From the NCBI GenBank assembly GCA_003427395.1, contig BFEA01000141.1, positions 2,504,640-2,545,108 on the forward strand: 40,469 nucleotides of DNA. The letters run 5' to 3'. Both the position numbers and the translations under genes were made by a program. Position 1 is the first letter of the stretch. Every line of letters begins with the position of its first letter. Under the pieces are notes generated by a model that was not told the DNA's origin, did no database searches, and worked only from the letters and a program-made list of their open reading frames with translations. Source of the stretch: Chara braunii. Its lineage: Eukaryota > Streptophyta > Charophyceae > Charales > Characeae. Positions 10,567-21,135 of this stretch are shown here, one piece after another.

Positions 10567-11800
10567 CTTTCTCTATCGGCTCCTCTTCCCTTGCCTTCCC
10601 GTAGACCTTCTCTTGTTCCCCGGTCTCAGTCTCTTCCTGATCTGCACCAGTTCCAGCAACCTCTTCCATTACCGTGTCTCGAATAAGCTTCTTTTCCGCA
10701 CCGGGCCGTCGGGTGATGATGTTTACCCTATCCTGCCCATTGCCCTCTAGGATGAAATTGGCCTGTGGCCCACGTCCCCTCGGTTGGTCCCAGACAATAT
10801 CGGCTACCGGCTCTACTTCTACGGCGGCTATATCCAAGTTATTCAGGACGATGACGGCACACCGCATTCCTCCTGGCGAATTCCAATTTACACGCTCTCC
10901 CTGGGGCCCGAGAATCTCACCCTTAAGGGACCTACTGCATCTCTGTCTCATGATATCATGGTTGAGTCTTGGGCAAGTCCACACGAAATGTTCGACCATT
11001 GTGCAATACCTGCATTGCTCATTGGACGGATCCCTTCTGCCATACCCTCGATTCGCCACTGTTGCCGGAACTACGGCCTCTTGGGGCGGGAGGGCGGGGC
11101 GGGACACCTGCGCCTGCATTACTAATAGCGCATTTTCCATTCTTTCCATCTTGCTGTCAACCCCGTGCACTCGTTCGTGCAAAACTATCCCCTTCTTGAC
11201 CTTATCCCCTGTCTTCCCAGTCAAGTCTATAACCTCCCCTTCCTTAAGCAGGGCTAGCGTATCGGTCACCACTGTCTGTTCTGTGAGGTTTGTTACCGTG
11301 CTGAAGTCCACATCCCTCGTGTACTCGAACTTGCTAGTCTGCTGGTAAGCTGACAGAATCTTATCTTTGTCGAACTCGGAGAACTGCCTAAGGAAGTACT
11401 TGCTCATTATTCGATCCGTTAACCCAGGGATTCGCAGTGCCACTAGAGTGAACGCCCTCAGAAAGTCACTGTAAGTAGCATAGTTTTTCCTTTGGACCGC
11501 TGCCAATTCAGCCTCTGTCGCCATTTTTTCCGCCTTCAGGTACTTTCTCATCATCTCATTCCGGGTTTCCTTCCAGGACCCACTAGAGGAGACGATAGTC
11601 ATAATGTCCCTTCCTAAGCTCAACGATACGTGCTGCCCTAGGTGGTCCATCTTTTCTTCCTCAGTCCATATCAGTAAGGCTGCCAGGTTCTCGTAATCTA
11701 TCAGGAATTCCGTGATGTTTGTCCCATCGAAAGTGAGTTTCTTTTTTGCGTCTGCGAGATACCCCTGATTCTTATTCTGAGCCCGGGTGAGGGTGGCTAA
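10520..11800 (-). pseudogene. Element 1 gag (capsid and zinc knuckle)
   Basis: This would form the virus-like particle. The frame is open from 11800 to 10520, with an in-frame TAG just upstream (11801-11803). The first ATG is at 11650, but the frame before it reads as typical gag N-terminus (LTFDGTNITEFL, then ENLAALLIWTEEEK). The real start therefore appears lost and 11650 is probably not it. The capsid-like region is followed by a zinc knuckle, CRYCTMVEHFVWTC, a perfect C-X2-C-X4-H-X4-C. After that comes a Glu-rich, Lys-rich tail ending at a TGA at 10520. Downstream the protease frame begins with a 47-bp overlap. A primer-binding-site-like sequence lies about 90 bp upstream at 11890-11902. 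Confidence 0.88.
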
Positions 11801-11889
11801 CTAGTGTGCTCTAATCAATCGATCATGACTAATCAGCTACCTAGTCCCTGCACATGTGTCAGATCAGGTTGTCCTAATTCACGTGCGGT

Positions 11890-11902
11890 GTTCCGATTCC
11901 AA
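11890..11902 (-). other. Candidate primer binding site of element 1
   Basis: On the minus strand this reads TTGGAATCGGAAC, directly after an LTR-like end ...GGTAACA plus one base. It resembles the initiator-Met-type site TGGTATCAGAGC of plant LTR elements. It also matches the better-preserved minus-strand site TTGGTATCGGAGCC at 22231-22244, which has the same one-base spacer after ...TAACA. Confidence 0.55.
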
Positions 11903-12205
11903 CTGTTACCTACCCAGTTGGGCGTGTACATATATAACCGAGGATCCACAATGTGATAAAAAGGACTGAATGGACAATGCAGTGCAAGTAGAATCTCAAC
12001 AGGCAGTGTGCATTCTGATACATACAAGAATTGTGCTTTATAGCGCAATGCAAGACTTAGATACTAGTCCTGACCTGACCAGGACTGACCTCCTTCACGT
12101 AGTACAAGATAGCGCAGCAGAATGCTAGAATACCAATGACGAACCCAATCAATGTTGGACTGCAGACTAAACATACATCATCTTCATCACAAGGTGTGAA
12201 GGGAG

Positions 12206-12237
12206 CCTGGCGCTACACACAGCAAGAATGCGCCAGG
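12206..12237. repeat. Perfect 8-bp hairpin CCTGGCGC/GCGCCAGG
   Basis: CCTGGCGC (12206-12213) pairs with GCGCCAGG (12230-12237) across a 16-base loop. The stem core CTGGCGC/GCGCCAG is also used by the hairpin at 26066-26090. Confidence 0.85.
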
Positions 12238-12394
12238 TCCAGATCATGCACAGACGAAGAGGAGGGGAACAAATGAAGAAGAGGAGGGGGGAGATGGGAA
12301 AGTCGTCAACACCAAGTCTTCGTTACAAGTCCCAAATAATCCCTCGTCAGAATGTCTGAAGCCCAACGTCGAGTCTGGATCCAAATGTCACCAA

Positions 12395-12416
12395 GCTCTC
12401 TCTCTCTCTCTCTCTC
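12395..12416. repeat. (TC)n microsatellite
   Basis: Short TC tract followed within 80 bp by a second, shorter one. Both lie inside the candidate LTR of element 1. Confidence 0.9.
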
Positions 12417-12834
12417 GTTGTCTGCTGATGCAGTGAATTCAGATAGCGAGAGGGTGAGAGGGAGATGGTGGACTGAGACGTGGAAGAAGAACTCTCTCTC
12501 TCTCACGTGCCAGGTACTAACCTGTGAAGTTGGTGGTGTGCTGCAGGTACCTCGAAGACGAAGCTGGAGCTATGGCGCTGCAGGTGAGTCTCCCTGGCCT
12601 CCGCCCAATCTCTCTCGCTCTCTGCTACTACTCTAGCTCCTACTAGCGCCCAGCGCTGGAGACTACTGCTAACGCTACTAGCGCCCAACGCTGAAGACTA
12701 CTGCTAGCGCTACTACTACTACTGCAGCGCTCCTCCAGAGTGCTGTTGCCGAATCCTGATGACTACCTCCTGACTCCTGAACTGCACGTGAAGTGCCTGG
12801 GAAGTCCCTAGGAACTACCTGCCGGCCTGCAGGG

Positions 12835-12862
12835 CGGGCCAGTCCTATATAGTGCTGGCCCG
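12835..12862 (-). promoter_or_regulatory. TATA box in the loop of a perfect hairpin (LTR promoter candidate)
   Basis: CGGGCCAG (12835-12842) and CTGGCCCG (12855-12862) form a perfect 8-bp stem. The 12-base loop contains CTATATAG, a TATA-like element readable on both strands. On the minus strand it lies just downstream of the hairpin array and about 870 bp from the inferred LTR start, the place expected for an LTR promoter. Function is inferred. Confidence 0.45.
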
Positions 12863-12902
12863 TCCAGGAGGCTGCTCTTGCCAATGTCGAAATGTGCCAG
12901 AC

Positions 12903-13212
12903 CCTGGCGTTGAAGCTCAACCAGGGGTTGTCTTGAAAACAGGCCCAAAATGGCCTGTGCTAAAACCCTGGTTTGGTGCCTGAGTTTCAGGGCGAGTCGA
13001 TCTGATGAGGGCCTTAAAATGGCCCTCAGTTTCAGGCTGAAGAGGCTCAGGGCCGAAAAGGCCCTGATTTAGGCTGAAACGACACAGGGCCTGTAGGCCC
13101 TTGTTTTCAGGCTTTCAGGCTGAAACGACACAGGGCCTGTAGGCCCTTGTTTTCAGGCAAAAGCCTGAAAACCTCACGGGCCTGAAAATGGCCCATACAG
13201 CCTGTTGCAGGC
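12903..13212. repeat. Array of short perfect hairpins
   Basis: Consecutive inverted repeats with GC-rich stems and A/T-rich loops. ACAGGCC/GGCCTGT at 12939-12958; TGAGGGCC/GGCCCTCA at 13006-13028; TCAGGGCC/GGCCCTGA at 13047-13067; AGGGCC/GGCCCT at 13086-13101 and again at 13132-13147 (a 46-bp tandem duplication); TTTTCAGGC/GCCTGAAAA at 13150-13171; GGGCC/GGCCC at 13178-13194; GCCTG/CAGGC at 13200-13212. CCTGG/CCAGG (12903-12925) is weaker. The stems differ in sequence, so this is not a simple satellite. Confidence 0.85.
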
Positions 13213-13228
13213 GCAGCATGTAACAGCC

Positions 13229-13721
13229 TCCCAAGCAACCGGTACCTCCTCCCTTTCGGAGGGAAACATCATTGCAGACTCTGATATTGCCCGTACACGC
13301 CCTAGAGTCAGACTGGATGGTCTGGTACCCGTCTAGACCTAGCCTACCGCTACTGGGCCTCTAAAAATGTCAACTTTGTCTTCCTCTGCTCGGCCTAGAG
13401 TACCCAGCACATCTACTTCTATTGGGTGTTGCTGCGGGCCTCTTGCTCCGCCACTTGAGTGTTTTCCCTGCTGCAACCCTCAATGTCACGACCACAGGTA
13501 AGTACCGGCCCTACGGGCCTCCCAAACAAGCAAGTACCCTTGCGGGTCACACACACACTCATGCCGACAAGCACTCAGACAGGCACGCAGGTCATCAAAC
13601 ACGCACACACAGACTTAGAAAACTCAGCAGAATGCGGGAATCTCAGCAAGGCGTCCATTCCATCGGCAGAACTCAGAAATCAGCAATGTTCTCAGTCCGT
13701 GTTATGGCGGGTCATTACGCA
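13229..13721 (-). repeat. LTR segment shared with 35457-35992
   Basis: About 490 bp match 35457-35992 in the same orientation with many substitutions and small indels. Landmarks in both: CATCATTGCAGACTCTGATA, CACAGGTAAGTACCGGCCC and CTTGCGGGTCAC. The copy near element 3 adjoins a polypurine tract in minus orientation, which is why both are read as minus-strand LTR starts. Confidence 0.75.
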
Positions 13722-14829
13722 AGCTTGGGGCTGATTCATCTTCAAAAGAAGATAAATTCAGTCAAATGCGAGGATCTGAGTCCTCGGCAGGCCTAAGGGG
13801 CCCCACTTACAGTGGTGCCCGCCCTAAGTGAAGGCGGGCCTAACATTTCACAAAAGGCCTATGACTGTCAATTTCATATTTGGGGTACAGGCAGTTGCGA
13901 CGCGCCAGTTGGTTGAGAGAAACACAGGCCGAGCAACAAAGACATTTCCAAGGCCTACCGGGCCTTTCCAAAGAATGCAGGCCCTGGGCGTGAATCGCAG
14001 CCTCATACATTGACAGTTGGGAGGCCCAACCGAATGAGGCCCAAACGCTGCAAGTAGCACGCAGCATCCTGGGGGCTACCGGAAGCTCCTGTGCCCAGGC
14101 CAATGCAGCCAGGCTGCGCAAGCAGGCCAGCTCTTTCCATAAAGGAAAGAGCTCTCCCCTGGCATTGGCATTCGGTCACTTGCTGGCTGGCGGCAGTGCT
14201 GCTGGAGCAATTGCTCGCGGGCTGGCTGCCGGCATTGGAGCAAGAGGCTTCGCACGTGCGGTCGTGTGTGGGAGCAGGGCGCTGCTGAGGGCAGCGCCAT
14301 AGCCAGCCTTCATAGCGGGCTGGGCTTGGAAGCACAGTGAGTCGCAGGGGTGGTCTTCGGGTGTAAGTGAGGACAGGTGTGGGTGTCAAGTCAGGGAAGG
14401 GCGAAGGAGGATGATGATGATGATGATGTGAGGGCACATACCTTGCATTGGCGATGGTCTGCATAAGGGCGACATCTTCAAGTACTTCGGGTTGCCGCTG
14501 ATGTCAACAGTTGCATTGTCTACTAGTAGGCTGATCGTAGCTGTGTAGAGTAGGCTGGGCGCTGAGCGCCAAGTAGGAGTGTGAAGGGACTGGACTCTTG
14601 TGTTGTGGCGGAGAGAGAGAAGCTCTTCTTGACATTGGTTTTCAGTACTATGAACCTCCATTGGTGTATTGTTGGTGCAATGCTGCTCTCTGGACACAGT
14701 GTGACTATCTGGCTTTCGATGTGATGGTTTAATCTCGAATTTGTCATCTCGCTGTTGCTTATTTTCCTTGCACAAATCAACAATCTGTCTATCAGTGGTG
14801 CCCGGACCTTAGCAAATCCTTCCTCAAGC
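13722..14829. other. LTR-like or junction DNA between elements 1 and 2
   Basis: No coding region was recognised. It holds two copies of AGTGGTGCCCG (13811 and 14794), each preceded by CA and so resembling an LTR end plus primer site in plus orientation, 983 bp apart. It also holds a perfect 10-bp hairpin AGCTCTTTCC/GGAAAGAGCT (about 14130-14154), the motif GCAGCGCCATAGCC (14291-14304) and a short GAT repeat (about 14410-14429). The 5' LTR of element 2 may lie here, but no matching 3' LTR sequence was visible. Confidence 0.4.
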
Positions 14830-16120
14830 ACAGGTGATGTACAGGCAAGTCAAGGTGATCAGCTGAGGATCCATAGGGTTAGTTGGACATTTGACAAACT
14901 TAGGCAGATTCTGTTTTTGGAGCCTACAGGGGCGTTTGCCAGAACCCTTAGGAGAGGGGGACCTTTGTCTCTAAATCTGATTGGCGCCCTTGATGGCGCT
15001 TAACTGTTCCTGAGCCAAAGTCAGAAAAGCCTGGTCTGGGAAGCCGCCTGCACCTTGACCAGCTGAGGGAACCAATCCTCTCTGGTCAAAGTCTGCAAAG
15101 ACTTCCTTCTCCATCATGTGCCACGTCCCTTTACTCTTCCTCTGACTTTGAGAAGGGGAGGTGCTTCCCTTTCGGGAAGTGGACTGGATCTGGATTTTGG
15201 CCTCCAGATCCAAGGCTGCTCTGCCAAAGGCCCTCCAGTCCTTGTGGCTTGTAAGTAGGGTCTGTACATAGGTTACAGGGGTAGCCTAGATAAACAACTG
15301 AAATTTGTCCTGATCTGACATCAATAACCCAAGGGTAGAGGTTAGTCTTTCCCAAACTGCATAGAGCTTGGAGAGGGATCCCTGCCATTGTGACTGGCCT
15401 AACCTCACACGCTCTGCAGCAGCTTCCTTGGCTCTCTCTCGATTGGCGAATCTCTCCTCCAAACCCTTAAATATCTGGTCCAATCCTGTTGTAACAGCCC
15501 AATCGGCCAGCTGTTTCTGGGCCTTATTGGCCTCAAAAGTAGCCCGCTGAAGTGCAGGCCCTCCCAAGTGGGCCACAGAGGACTGCACCTTGGTAACCTC
15601 TGGGCAAGTGAGTTCCTTGAGGTACCATCTCATTGAGGCAGTCCAATCTGCTACATCCACTTTGGGGTTATCCCCGATGAATGTGTTAGGTTGTACTGTC
15701 TTGGGGTGCATCGATGTCTGCCGGCTTGAGCCTGCAGTCACTTTTGCACCAGGAGTAACAGGGTGCCCAACCACAAGCTGCAGAGGCTGCACCTTTGAAG
15801 GTGCAGCTCATCTGCTCTTGGAGCTACTCACTTAGGATGATGCAGCAGCTGACCGTGCATGGGAATGGGGTGTAACCTGGGGTGTAGGAGTAGGTGTAGG
15901 GGGGAAATAGGAGGAGGAGGAAGACGCAGACAGATGTCTGCAGAAAATCTGTAAAATAAAAAAGGGAGGACAGTTTGGTTTCGATGTTGGACAGTCTGCC
16001 CACCATCGAAGTCGTCACGTCTTCCCAGGAGATGTGCCCCTTGCTGTTCGCTTGCAGGTTCTGGATTCTACCACCTCCTTTTTCAACCTCTCCATTTTTG
16101 AACGCAGGACCTGCTCCTTC
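14830..16120 (-). pseudogene. Gag capsid region in antisense to element 2
   Basis: Minus-strand translations give a Ty3-type gag. The N-terminal coil region reads IQNLQANSKGHISWEDV then TTSMVGRLSNIETK (about 16075-15970). In another frame follows a capsid reading PNTFIGDNPKVDVADWTASM, then MRWYLKEL, and RWAEF-class sequence through LSKLYAVWERL (frame 15792-15286). A TAG at 15286 interrupts it, but the frame continues to 14971 and basic, Lys-rich text goes on to about 14830. The 15792 start is a GTG and not convincing. The zinc knuckle and pol of element 2 start just to the right on the plus strand, so gag and pol here face away from each other. Either the gag of element 2 was inverted or this is a remnant of a second, minus-strand element. 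Confidence 0.75.
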
Positions 16121-16930
16121 AGCTAGGACTGGATCTGCTCCTGATCCAGATTCAGATTCTTCCCCACCACAGCCTCAGCCAGTGCAAAGGGGAAGGATAA
16201 GGGACGTCGACCTTCCTCTTCCCAGCGCCCTAACCTGCCGAAAGACGTCCGGATGCCAGCTGACCCTCTCAATCCCTCCACACTCCCCTGGCATGACCTC
16301 AAGATCCAGGAGGGAGTCTGGAGAAGACGCAAGGAAAGAGGGGTCTGCCTGAGATGTGAGGGACAACACTTCTTGAAGGACTGCCCTTACATGCCAGGCC
16401 CAGGTCAGTCAAAAAACAGAAACAGACCCTGGGGACTGCAGTTCCCCCCAGTGCTGCACCTTCATCGACTCAGGTAGGTGAATCTGCAGTTGTTTCAATT
16501 GAGACTATATGTGAGGATGTTTGTTTGGGGACTGCGCGGGCAGCATCCTTCTGCTATGAGGATCCTGACCTGGATCAGGACCCGGGGCAGGATGAGCTCC
16601 AGTCACTTGCAGCCTTCTTCCTTGACTTGAAGGAACAAAAGAAGTGCAAGTCTGATCTCATCATGCTTCGGCCCCTGATCAACCGCACCAGGATCACTGG
16701 GCTATTGGACTGTGGAGCCACCAGGAACTTCATGTCTCCTAGTGCAGTTAAAAAATTGCATCTGGGCATGGAAGTTCGGCAGCTGCAGCAACCGCTGCTG
16801 GTGAGGATTGGTGACTCTACAGTGCTCAGCATCAGGGAGAAGGTCAAGGGTATCCCTGCGACCTTCGACAGTGCTGGAGAAGTCAGACATAGTCTGAACT
16901 TCTACATCTTCCCTGAGCTGCCCTTTTGAC
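16121..16930 (+). pseudogene. Element 2 zinc knuckle and protease
   Basis: The nucleocapsid part reads VWRRRKERGVCLRCEGQHF then LKDC (about 16316-16387), a C-X2-C-X3-H-X4-C knuckle. It is one residue shorter between the second Cys and the His than the usual X4. After a frame change near 16440-16470 the protease follows. ITGLLDCGATRNFMS carries the active-site D-C-G triad (about 16692-16736), and SLNFYIFPELPF closes the domain. At 16924-16928 a run of four T shifts the frame and creates a TGA at 16927. The next frame carries straight on into MQWLKAVKP and the RT, so a single polyprotein is implied. Confidence 0.88.
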
Positions 16931-18409
16931 CTGGTATTCTCTATGCAGTGGCTGAAGGCAGTCAAACCAAGGATCGACTGGCAGATCCCAAAGGTTGAGC
17001 TACCTAATAGCCCGGGTCTGTATCAGCCATGCATGATTGTTGCTGATCATCACCCTAAGACATCTTGCTACTGCCTGAGAGCGAGGGAGTTTCATGCTCT
17101 CTCACGCCAGTACCACCACGAGCGTCTGTTTATAGCTTTGGTCAAGCAAATAGATGCCCCCCCTGTTTCCTGTCCTCCTGAGATACAGCAGGTGGTAGAT
17201 CAGTATGCTGATCTAATGTAGGAGCCCTTTGGGTTACCCAACCGGCCAACCAAGCATCACATCGAGCTGCTGCCTGGAGCGGTCCCCCCCAAGGGCCGCA
17301 TCTACAGGATGTCCCCTGCTTAGCTTGAGGAGCTCAGAAAGCAGCTTGAGACCCTGACCAGCAAGGGCTGGATCAGACCCAGCACGTCTGAATTCGGTGC
17401 ACCTGTTCTCTTTGTGCCCAAAGGGAACGGCGAGCTCAAAATGTGCATTGACTACAAGGGTCTCAACAAGATCACTAGGAAGAGTACTGAGCCACTTCCT
17501 AGGATCGATGACCTTCTGGACATGGTGCAGGGCTGCACAGTGTTCAGCAAAGTCGATCTCAAATTTGGATACCACCAGATTGGGATAGCAGAGGAGAATG
17601 TCTACAAGACAGCCTTCAAGACCAGGTATGGGACTTACGAGTTCCTGGTCATGCCATTTGGACTTTGCAACGCCCCACGCACCTTCCAAACAGAGATGCA
17701 CCGCATCTTCAGGCCTTACCTGGACAAGTTCATGGTTGTCTACCTGGATGATATCCTGGTATTCAGCCGGACTGCCAGGGAACATGCGGAGCACTTGGCT
17801 CTTGTCCTTCAGTCGTTACGTGACAGCCACTACAAGATCAACAGAGAGAAGTCCTCCTTTGGAGTTCCCTCTGTTATCTACCTGGGTCACGTAATCTCTG
17901 GAGATGGCCTGGCTCCTTGAGCAGCCAAGATTGCTGCTATTCAGGAGTGGCCTCAGCCACAGACAGTGAGGGATGTCAAGTCCTTCACGGGTCTAGCCTC
18001 AGACTATACAAAGTTTGTCAGGAACTTTTCTGCAGTGGCTGCACCCCTGACCAACCTAACAAAGAAAGATACTCCCTTTCTTTTGTCCCTTCCCTATCAG
18101 TTGACCTTCACACGACTTAAGAAGGTCTTGACCCGTGCGGCTGTGCTGAAGTTACCTGACCCCACTCTGCCATTCATCCTGACCACTGACGCCAGTCAGT
18201 ATGGCATTGGGGCAGTTCTTCAGCAGGATGATGGGAATGGTCTACAGCCTGTAGAGTTTACGAGTAACAGGACTCCACCTACAAGAAAGAGCTATACGCT
18301 CTTGTCTGTGCCCGAAACATTGGAAGCACTTTCTCCTGGGAAGGCACTTCAAGATCTTTTTAGATCACTCAACCTTGCAGTGGATGAAGTCCCAGGGAGA
18401 GTTGAATGA
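16931..18409 (+). pseudogene. Element 2 reverse transcriptase and RNase H
   Basis: Pol domains of a chromovirus-type Ty3/gypsy element. In one frame: a linker, then RT with VLFVPKGNGELKMCIDYKG, motif A FSKVDLKFGYHQ, VMPFGLCNAPRTFQ and the catalytic VVYLDDILVFS (about 17735-17770). The thumb follows (IYLGHVISGDGL), then the tether/RNase H segment FILTTDASQYGIGAVLQQDD. The frame has in-frame stops TAG 17219, TAG 17321 and TGA 17918. Between about 18270 and 18380 the RNase H C-terminal half is split over more than one frame (HWKHFLLGRHF can be read in another). The remaining catalytic residues look intact. Confidence 0.92.
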
Positions 18410-20051
18410 TAAGCTGGCACGGTACATTCAGTTCATTGACATGTTTGACTTCGAACTGAAGCATAAGAAGGGTTGCTACAACAAGGTAGTAGATGCCCTC
18501 TCTCGTAGGCCTGACTCTTTTGCGTTGATCTCCTCTACTCACTCCTTTGGAGAGGAGACCCGTCAGACCATTGCTCGTCTACTGCCTCGGGATGAGACTT
18601 TCAGATCCATTGTCAGGAATCTGCAAGCAGATCCTAACTCTGAACCAGGCTATGCTCTGAGTTCAGACCTGCTGTATACTTACAGCAGAGGGGAGGAGCG
18701 CTTGTGCATTCCCCAGGACCAGCGGCTCAGGACACTGCTGATGTCAGAGTGTCATAATGCCCGTGGACATTTTGGGTTCCTAAAGTCTTATGCAGCCCTG
18801 GCGCAGCGCTTCTTCTGGAAAGAGATGCGGAGTGATATGCTGCGTTATGTGGACACCTGTGAGCTCTGCCAAAGGAATAAGGTCCAGCGTAGGCCTCCTT
18901 TGGGACTGCTCAAACCCTTACCCATACCTGATGGCCCTGCTGAATCTGTGTCGATAGACTTCATAGATTTAGGCAAGACCACCCCTCGTGGCATGCGTCA
19001 GGTTATGGTCTGCGTGGACAGGTTCTCCAAATACACAGAGTTCATCCCCTTGCCAGAGGTAGCTAGGGTACCGGCTGTGAGAGCAGCCTTCTTTGAGAGG
19101 TGGGTCACACACCATGGACCGCCCACTTCCATAGTCAATGATCGAGACCCCAGATTTTGAAGCGATGAGTGGCAGTCCTACTGCAAGGACTATCTGCACT
19201 CACGACTAGACATGACTTTTGGTCACCATCCTGAAGCCAATGGTTTGGCTGAAGTGATGAGCCGAGTCTTATTCCAGCTGCTGCGTCTTGTCATCTCTCC
19301 AGATCAACAGGACTGGGATCTTCACTTAGCGAGGGCACAACTCATGTATAACATGTTTGTCCACTTCTCGACAGGGTTCAGTCCCTACCGGTTGCACTAG
19401 GGACGAGAGCCACGTCAGCCTCTCGATGATATCATCGATAAGTCTAAGCCTGACCTGACACCAGGCACAACAGAGTTCACCAGACGTTATCGTTTGGATG
19501 TGGAAAGAGCGCGAGCGAACTTGTTCAAAGCCCAAAAGGCTATGATTGAGCAAGCTAATCGCCATAGGCGACCTTCCCCCATCCGCACTGGTGATCATGT
19601 CTGGGTGGCCAGTTCTGAGTTGTCGAGAGAGGAGGATATCTCCCCCAAGTTGTTGCCACGTTACCTGAGTCCATGGCAGGTCCTAGATACAGTGGGCTCT
19701 GATCCCTTCGGTCCGTCCTACGTTATCGACGTCCCGCTGCATCTACGTATCTACCCGGTCTTCCATGCATCTAAGCTGCTTCCTTTCACTCCAACTGATG
19801 CATTCCTAGACCGGCCCCCTCAATTTGGTCCACCAATTTCTAGCAAGGGATATGACGTGGAATGGATTGAGGACGAGTGGGGCACATGCCCCGACCGACA
19901 GTATCTTGTGAGGTTCGCATTCCAGCCTCCTTCTGAGAACAGATGGTTCTACAGAAGGGAACTTCTCAAGACAGCAAAGTCAGTTGTTTTGCGATATGAA
20001 GCGGCTCAGAAGGGCAACCTTCCTCGCCGTTCACCTCGCCTGCATCCCTAG
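18375..20051 (+). pseudogene. Element 2 integrase with chromodomain-like tail
   Basis: This inserts the element DNA and, in chromoviruses, targets it through a C-terminal chromodomain that binds histone marks. A single frame runs to a natural TAG at 20049-20051. After a tether ending VVDALSRRPD comes the HHCC zinc finger (ECHNARGHFG, then CELCQRNK), then the core with SIDFIDL, NDRDPRF and PEANGLAEVMSR (D, D, E). The linker RIYPVFHASKL follows. Last is a chromodomain-like segment, YDVEWIEDEW then RQYLVRFAFQPPSENRW (about 19850-19950), in which some aromatic-cage positions look altered. Two in-frame stops (TGA 19158, TAG 19398) inactivate it. The polypurine tract follows 20 bp later. Confidence 0.92.
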
Positions 20052-20070
20052 CTCGGAGGTCCTCGCTCCC

Positions 20071-20078
20071 GGGGAGGG
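20071..20078 (+). other. Polypurine tract of element 2
   Basis: GGGGAGGG, 20 bp after the integrase stop, primes second-strand synthesis in LTR elements. The 3' LTR should start at about 20079. Confidence 0.65.
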
Positions 20079-21135
20079 TAAGCCTGCAATGACTTGCTGC
20101 TTTTAGACTGCCGAGACTGACTGCGACGTTGTACACTAACCGGTAGGGTTAGATTCGTAATTTTGTTTGGCTGAGGGCTAACCGAGAGACCTAACTGTGA
20201 GGAAATTTGTGAGGGACATATCTGCAAATTTGGGAAAATATAGCCCTAACACTAACTGAATTTCCTACTACTACCCTAGCTGCGAATAGCAGGCCCGGGC
20301 TACCCCTAGGACAGACAGGCTCTAAGTGGCCTATACTGATAGACGGTCCTATAGCCTATAGCCGGGTCCGGTAGAGGCCGAGAGGCCGAAACAGAAACGG
20401 TACCGGTCGGTCAGTCAGTCCGGTCTAGGTCTAGTGTAGTCTATAGATAGGTTAGGCCCATCGGTTCAGGACTTTTGGGCAGTTCATTTCTCGCGAAGCA
20501 GCGTTGGAGAAGCCAAGCAAGTTGGTGGCGGTGTCGGTCTGCAGGCGGCATCCTGAGACTTCGCCGTTGACAGCAGCCATGGCCGGTTCAGTCTTAGTCT
20601 GCCATAGCTGGGGCATCCTCAGCGCATCTACCCCTGGGGGTATCTGCATCTGGTCGGGCTATATTGAGGCTCTACACTGTGTATTCATGGGTGGTGGCAG
20701 CCATAATTGCTTGTTCCTTCGTCAGAGTTGTCCATCGACACTGAAGACTTCATCGCAGGATCTGTTCTTCATCAGGGTGGTTGGCGCTGGCCTCTGGGAG
20801 GCCTTTCTGATGTGGCGCTACTAACTGGGTGTAGGATAGAGAGTGGGGTGTGAGTTCTAAGAGTGGCGAGATACTGGAACAAACTCTGCTACGATACTTG
20901 TTTGAGTTGGCTCATCATCAGTGTAATTTCAATTGTTATCCTCGCCGGTTCTACTTGTGATTGGTTGTTGGGAGTGTGTCAGAGAGAGAGAACACTGTGT
21001 GTCTTCTCCCCATCTGTGCATAGCTGCATTCCGCTGCCTACTCTGATCTGTGTGCAGTGTGGACTTTGTCTCCTCTCCCCCTTCTCTTATGCATGTATGG
21101 GCGTGTATGAGATTGTCTGTGTGTGAGTGGCGGTA
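20079..21135 (+). mobile_element. Inferred 3' LTR of element 2
   Basis: Begins right after the polypurine tract. It contains GCAGCCATGGCC (20573) and GCCATAGC (20602), the motif seen in the other inferred LTRs. No matching 5' LTR could be identified by eye, so the right end is a guess. No coding sequence was recognised. Confidence 0.4.

Larger units (their letters stand above)
11904..13721 (-). mobile_element. Candidate 5' LTR of element 1 (~1.8 kb)
   Basis: Read on the minus strand it would start at TGCGTAATGACCC (13721) and end ...GGTAACA (11904), immediately before the primer site and gag. The first ~490 bp (13721-13229) match the LTR beside element 3. Further along come a run of hairpins (13212-12903) and a TATATA in a hairpin loop (12835-12862). 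These are followed by the GCAGCGCCATAGC motif (about 12568-12580) and a TC microsatellite (12395-12416). No equivalent 3' LTR was found below 5149, so either that end is lost or these limits are wrong. Confidence 0.5.

Noticed and set aside
12340-12640. Host exon: ATG at about 12572 followed by CAG/GTGAGT splice-donor-like sequence
   Set aside because: Similar donor-like words recur in the LTR repeats (13492, 35223, 35764) without any conserved protein, so they are better taken as part of the repeats.
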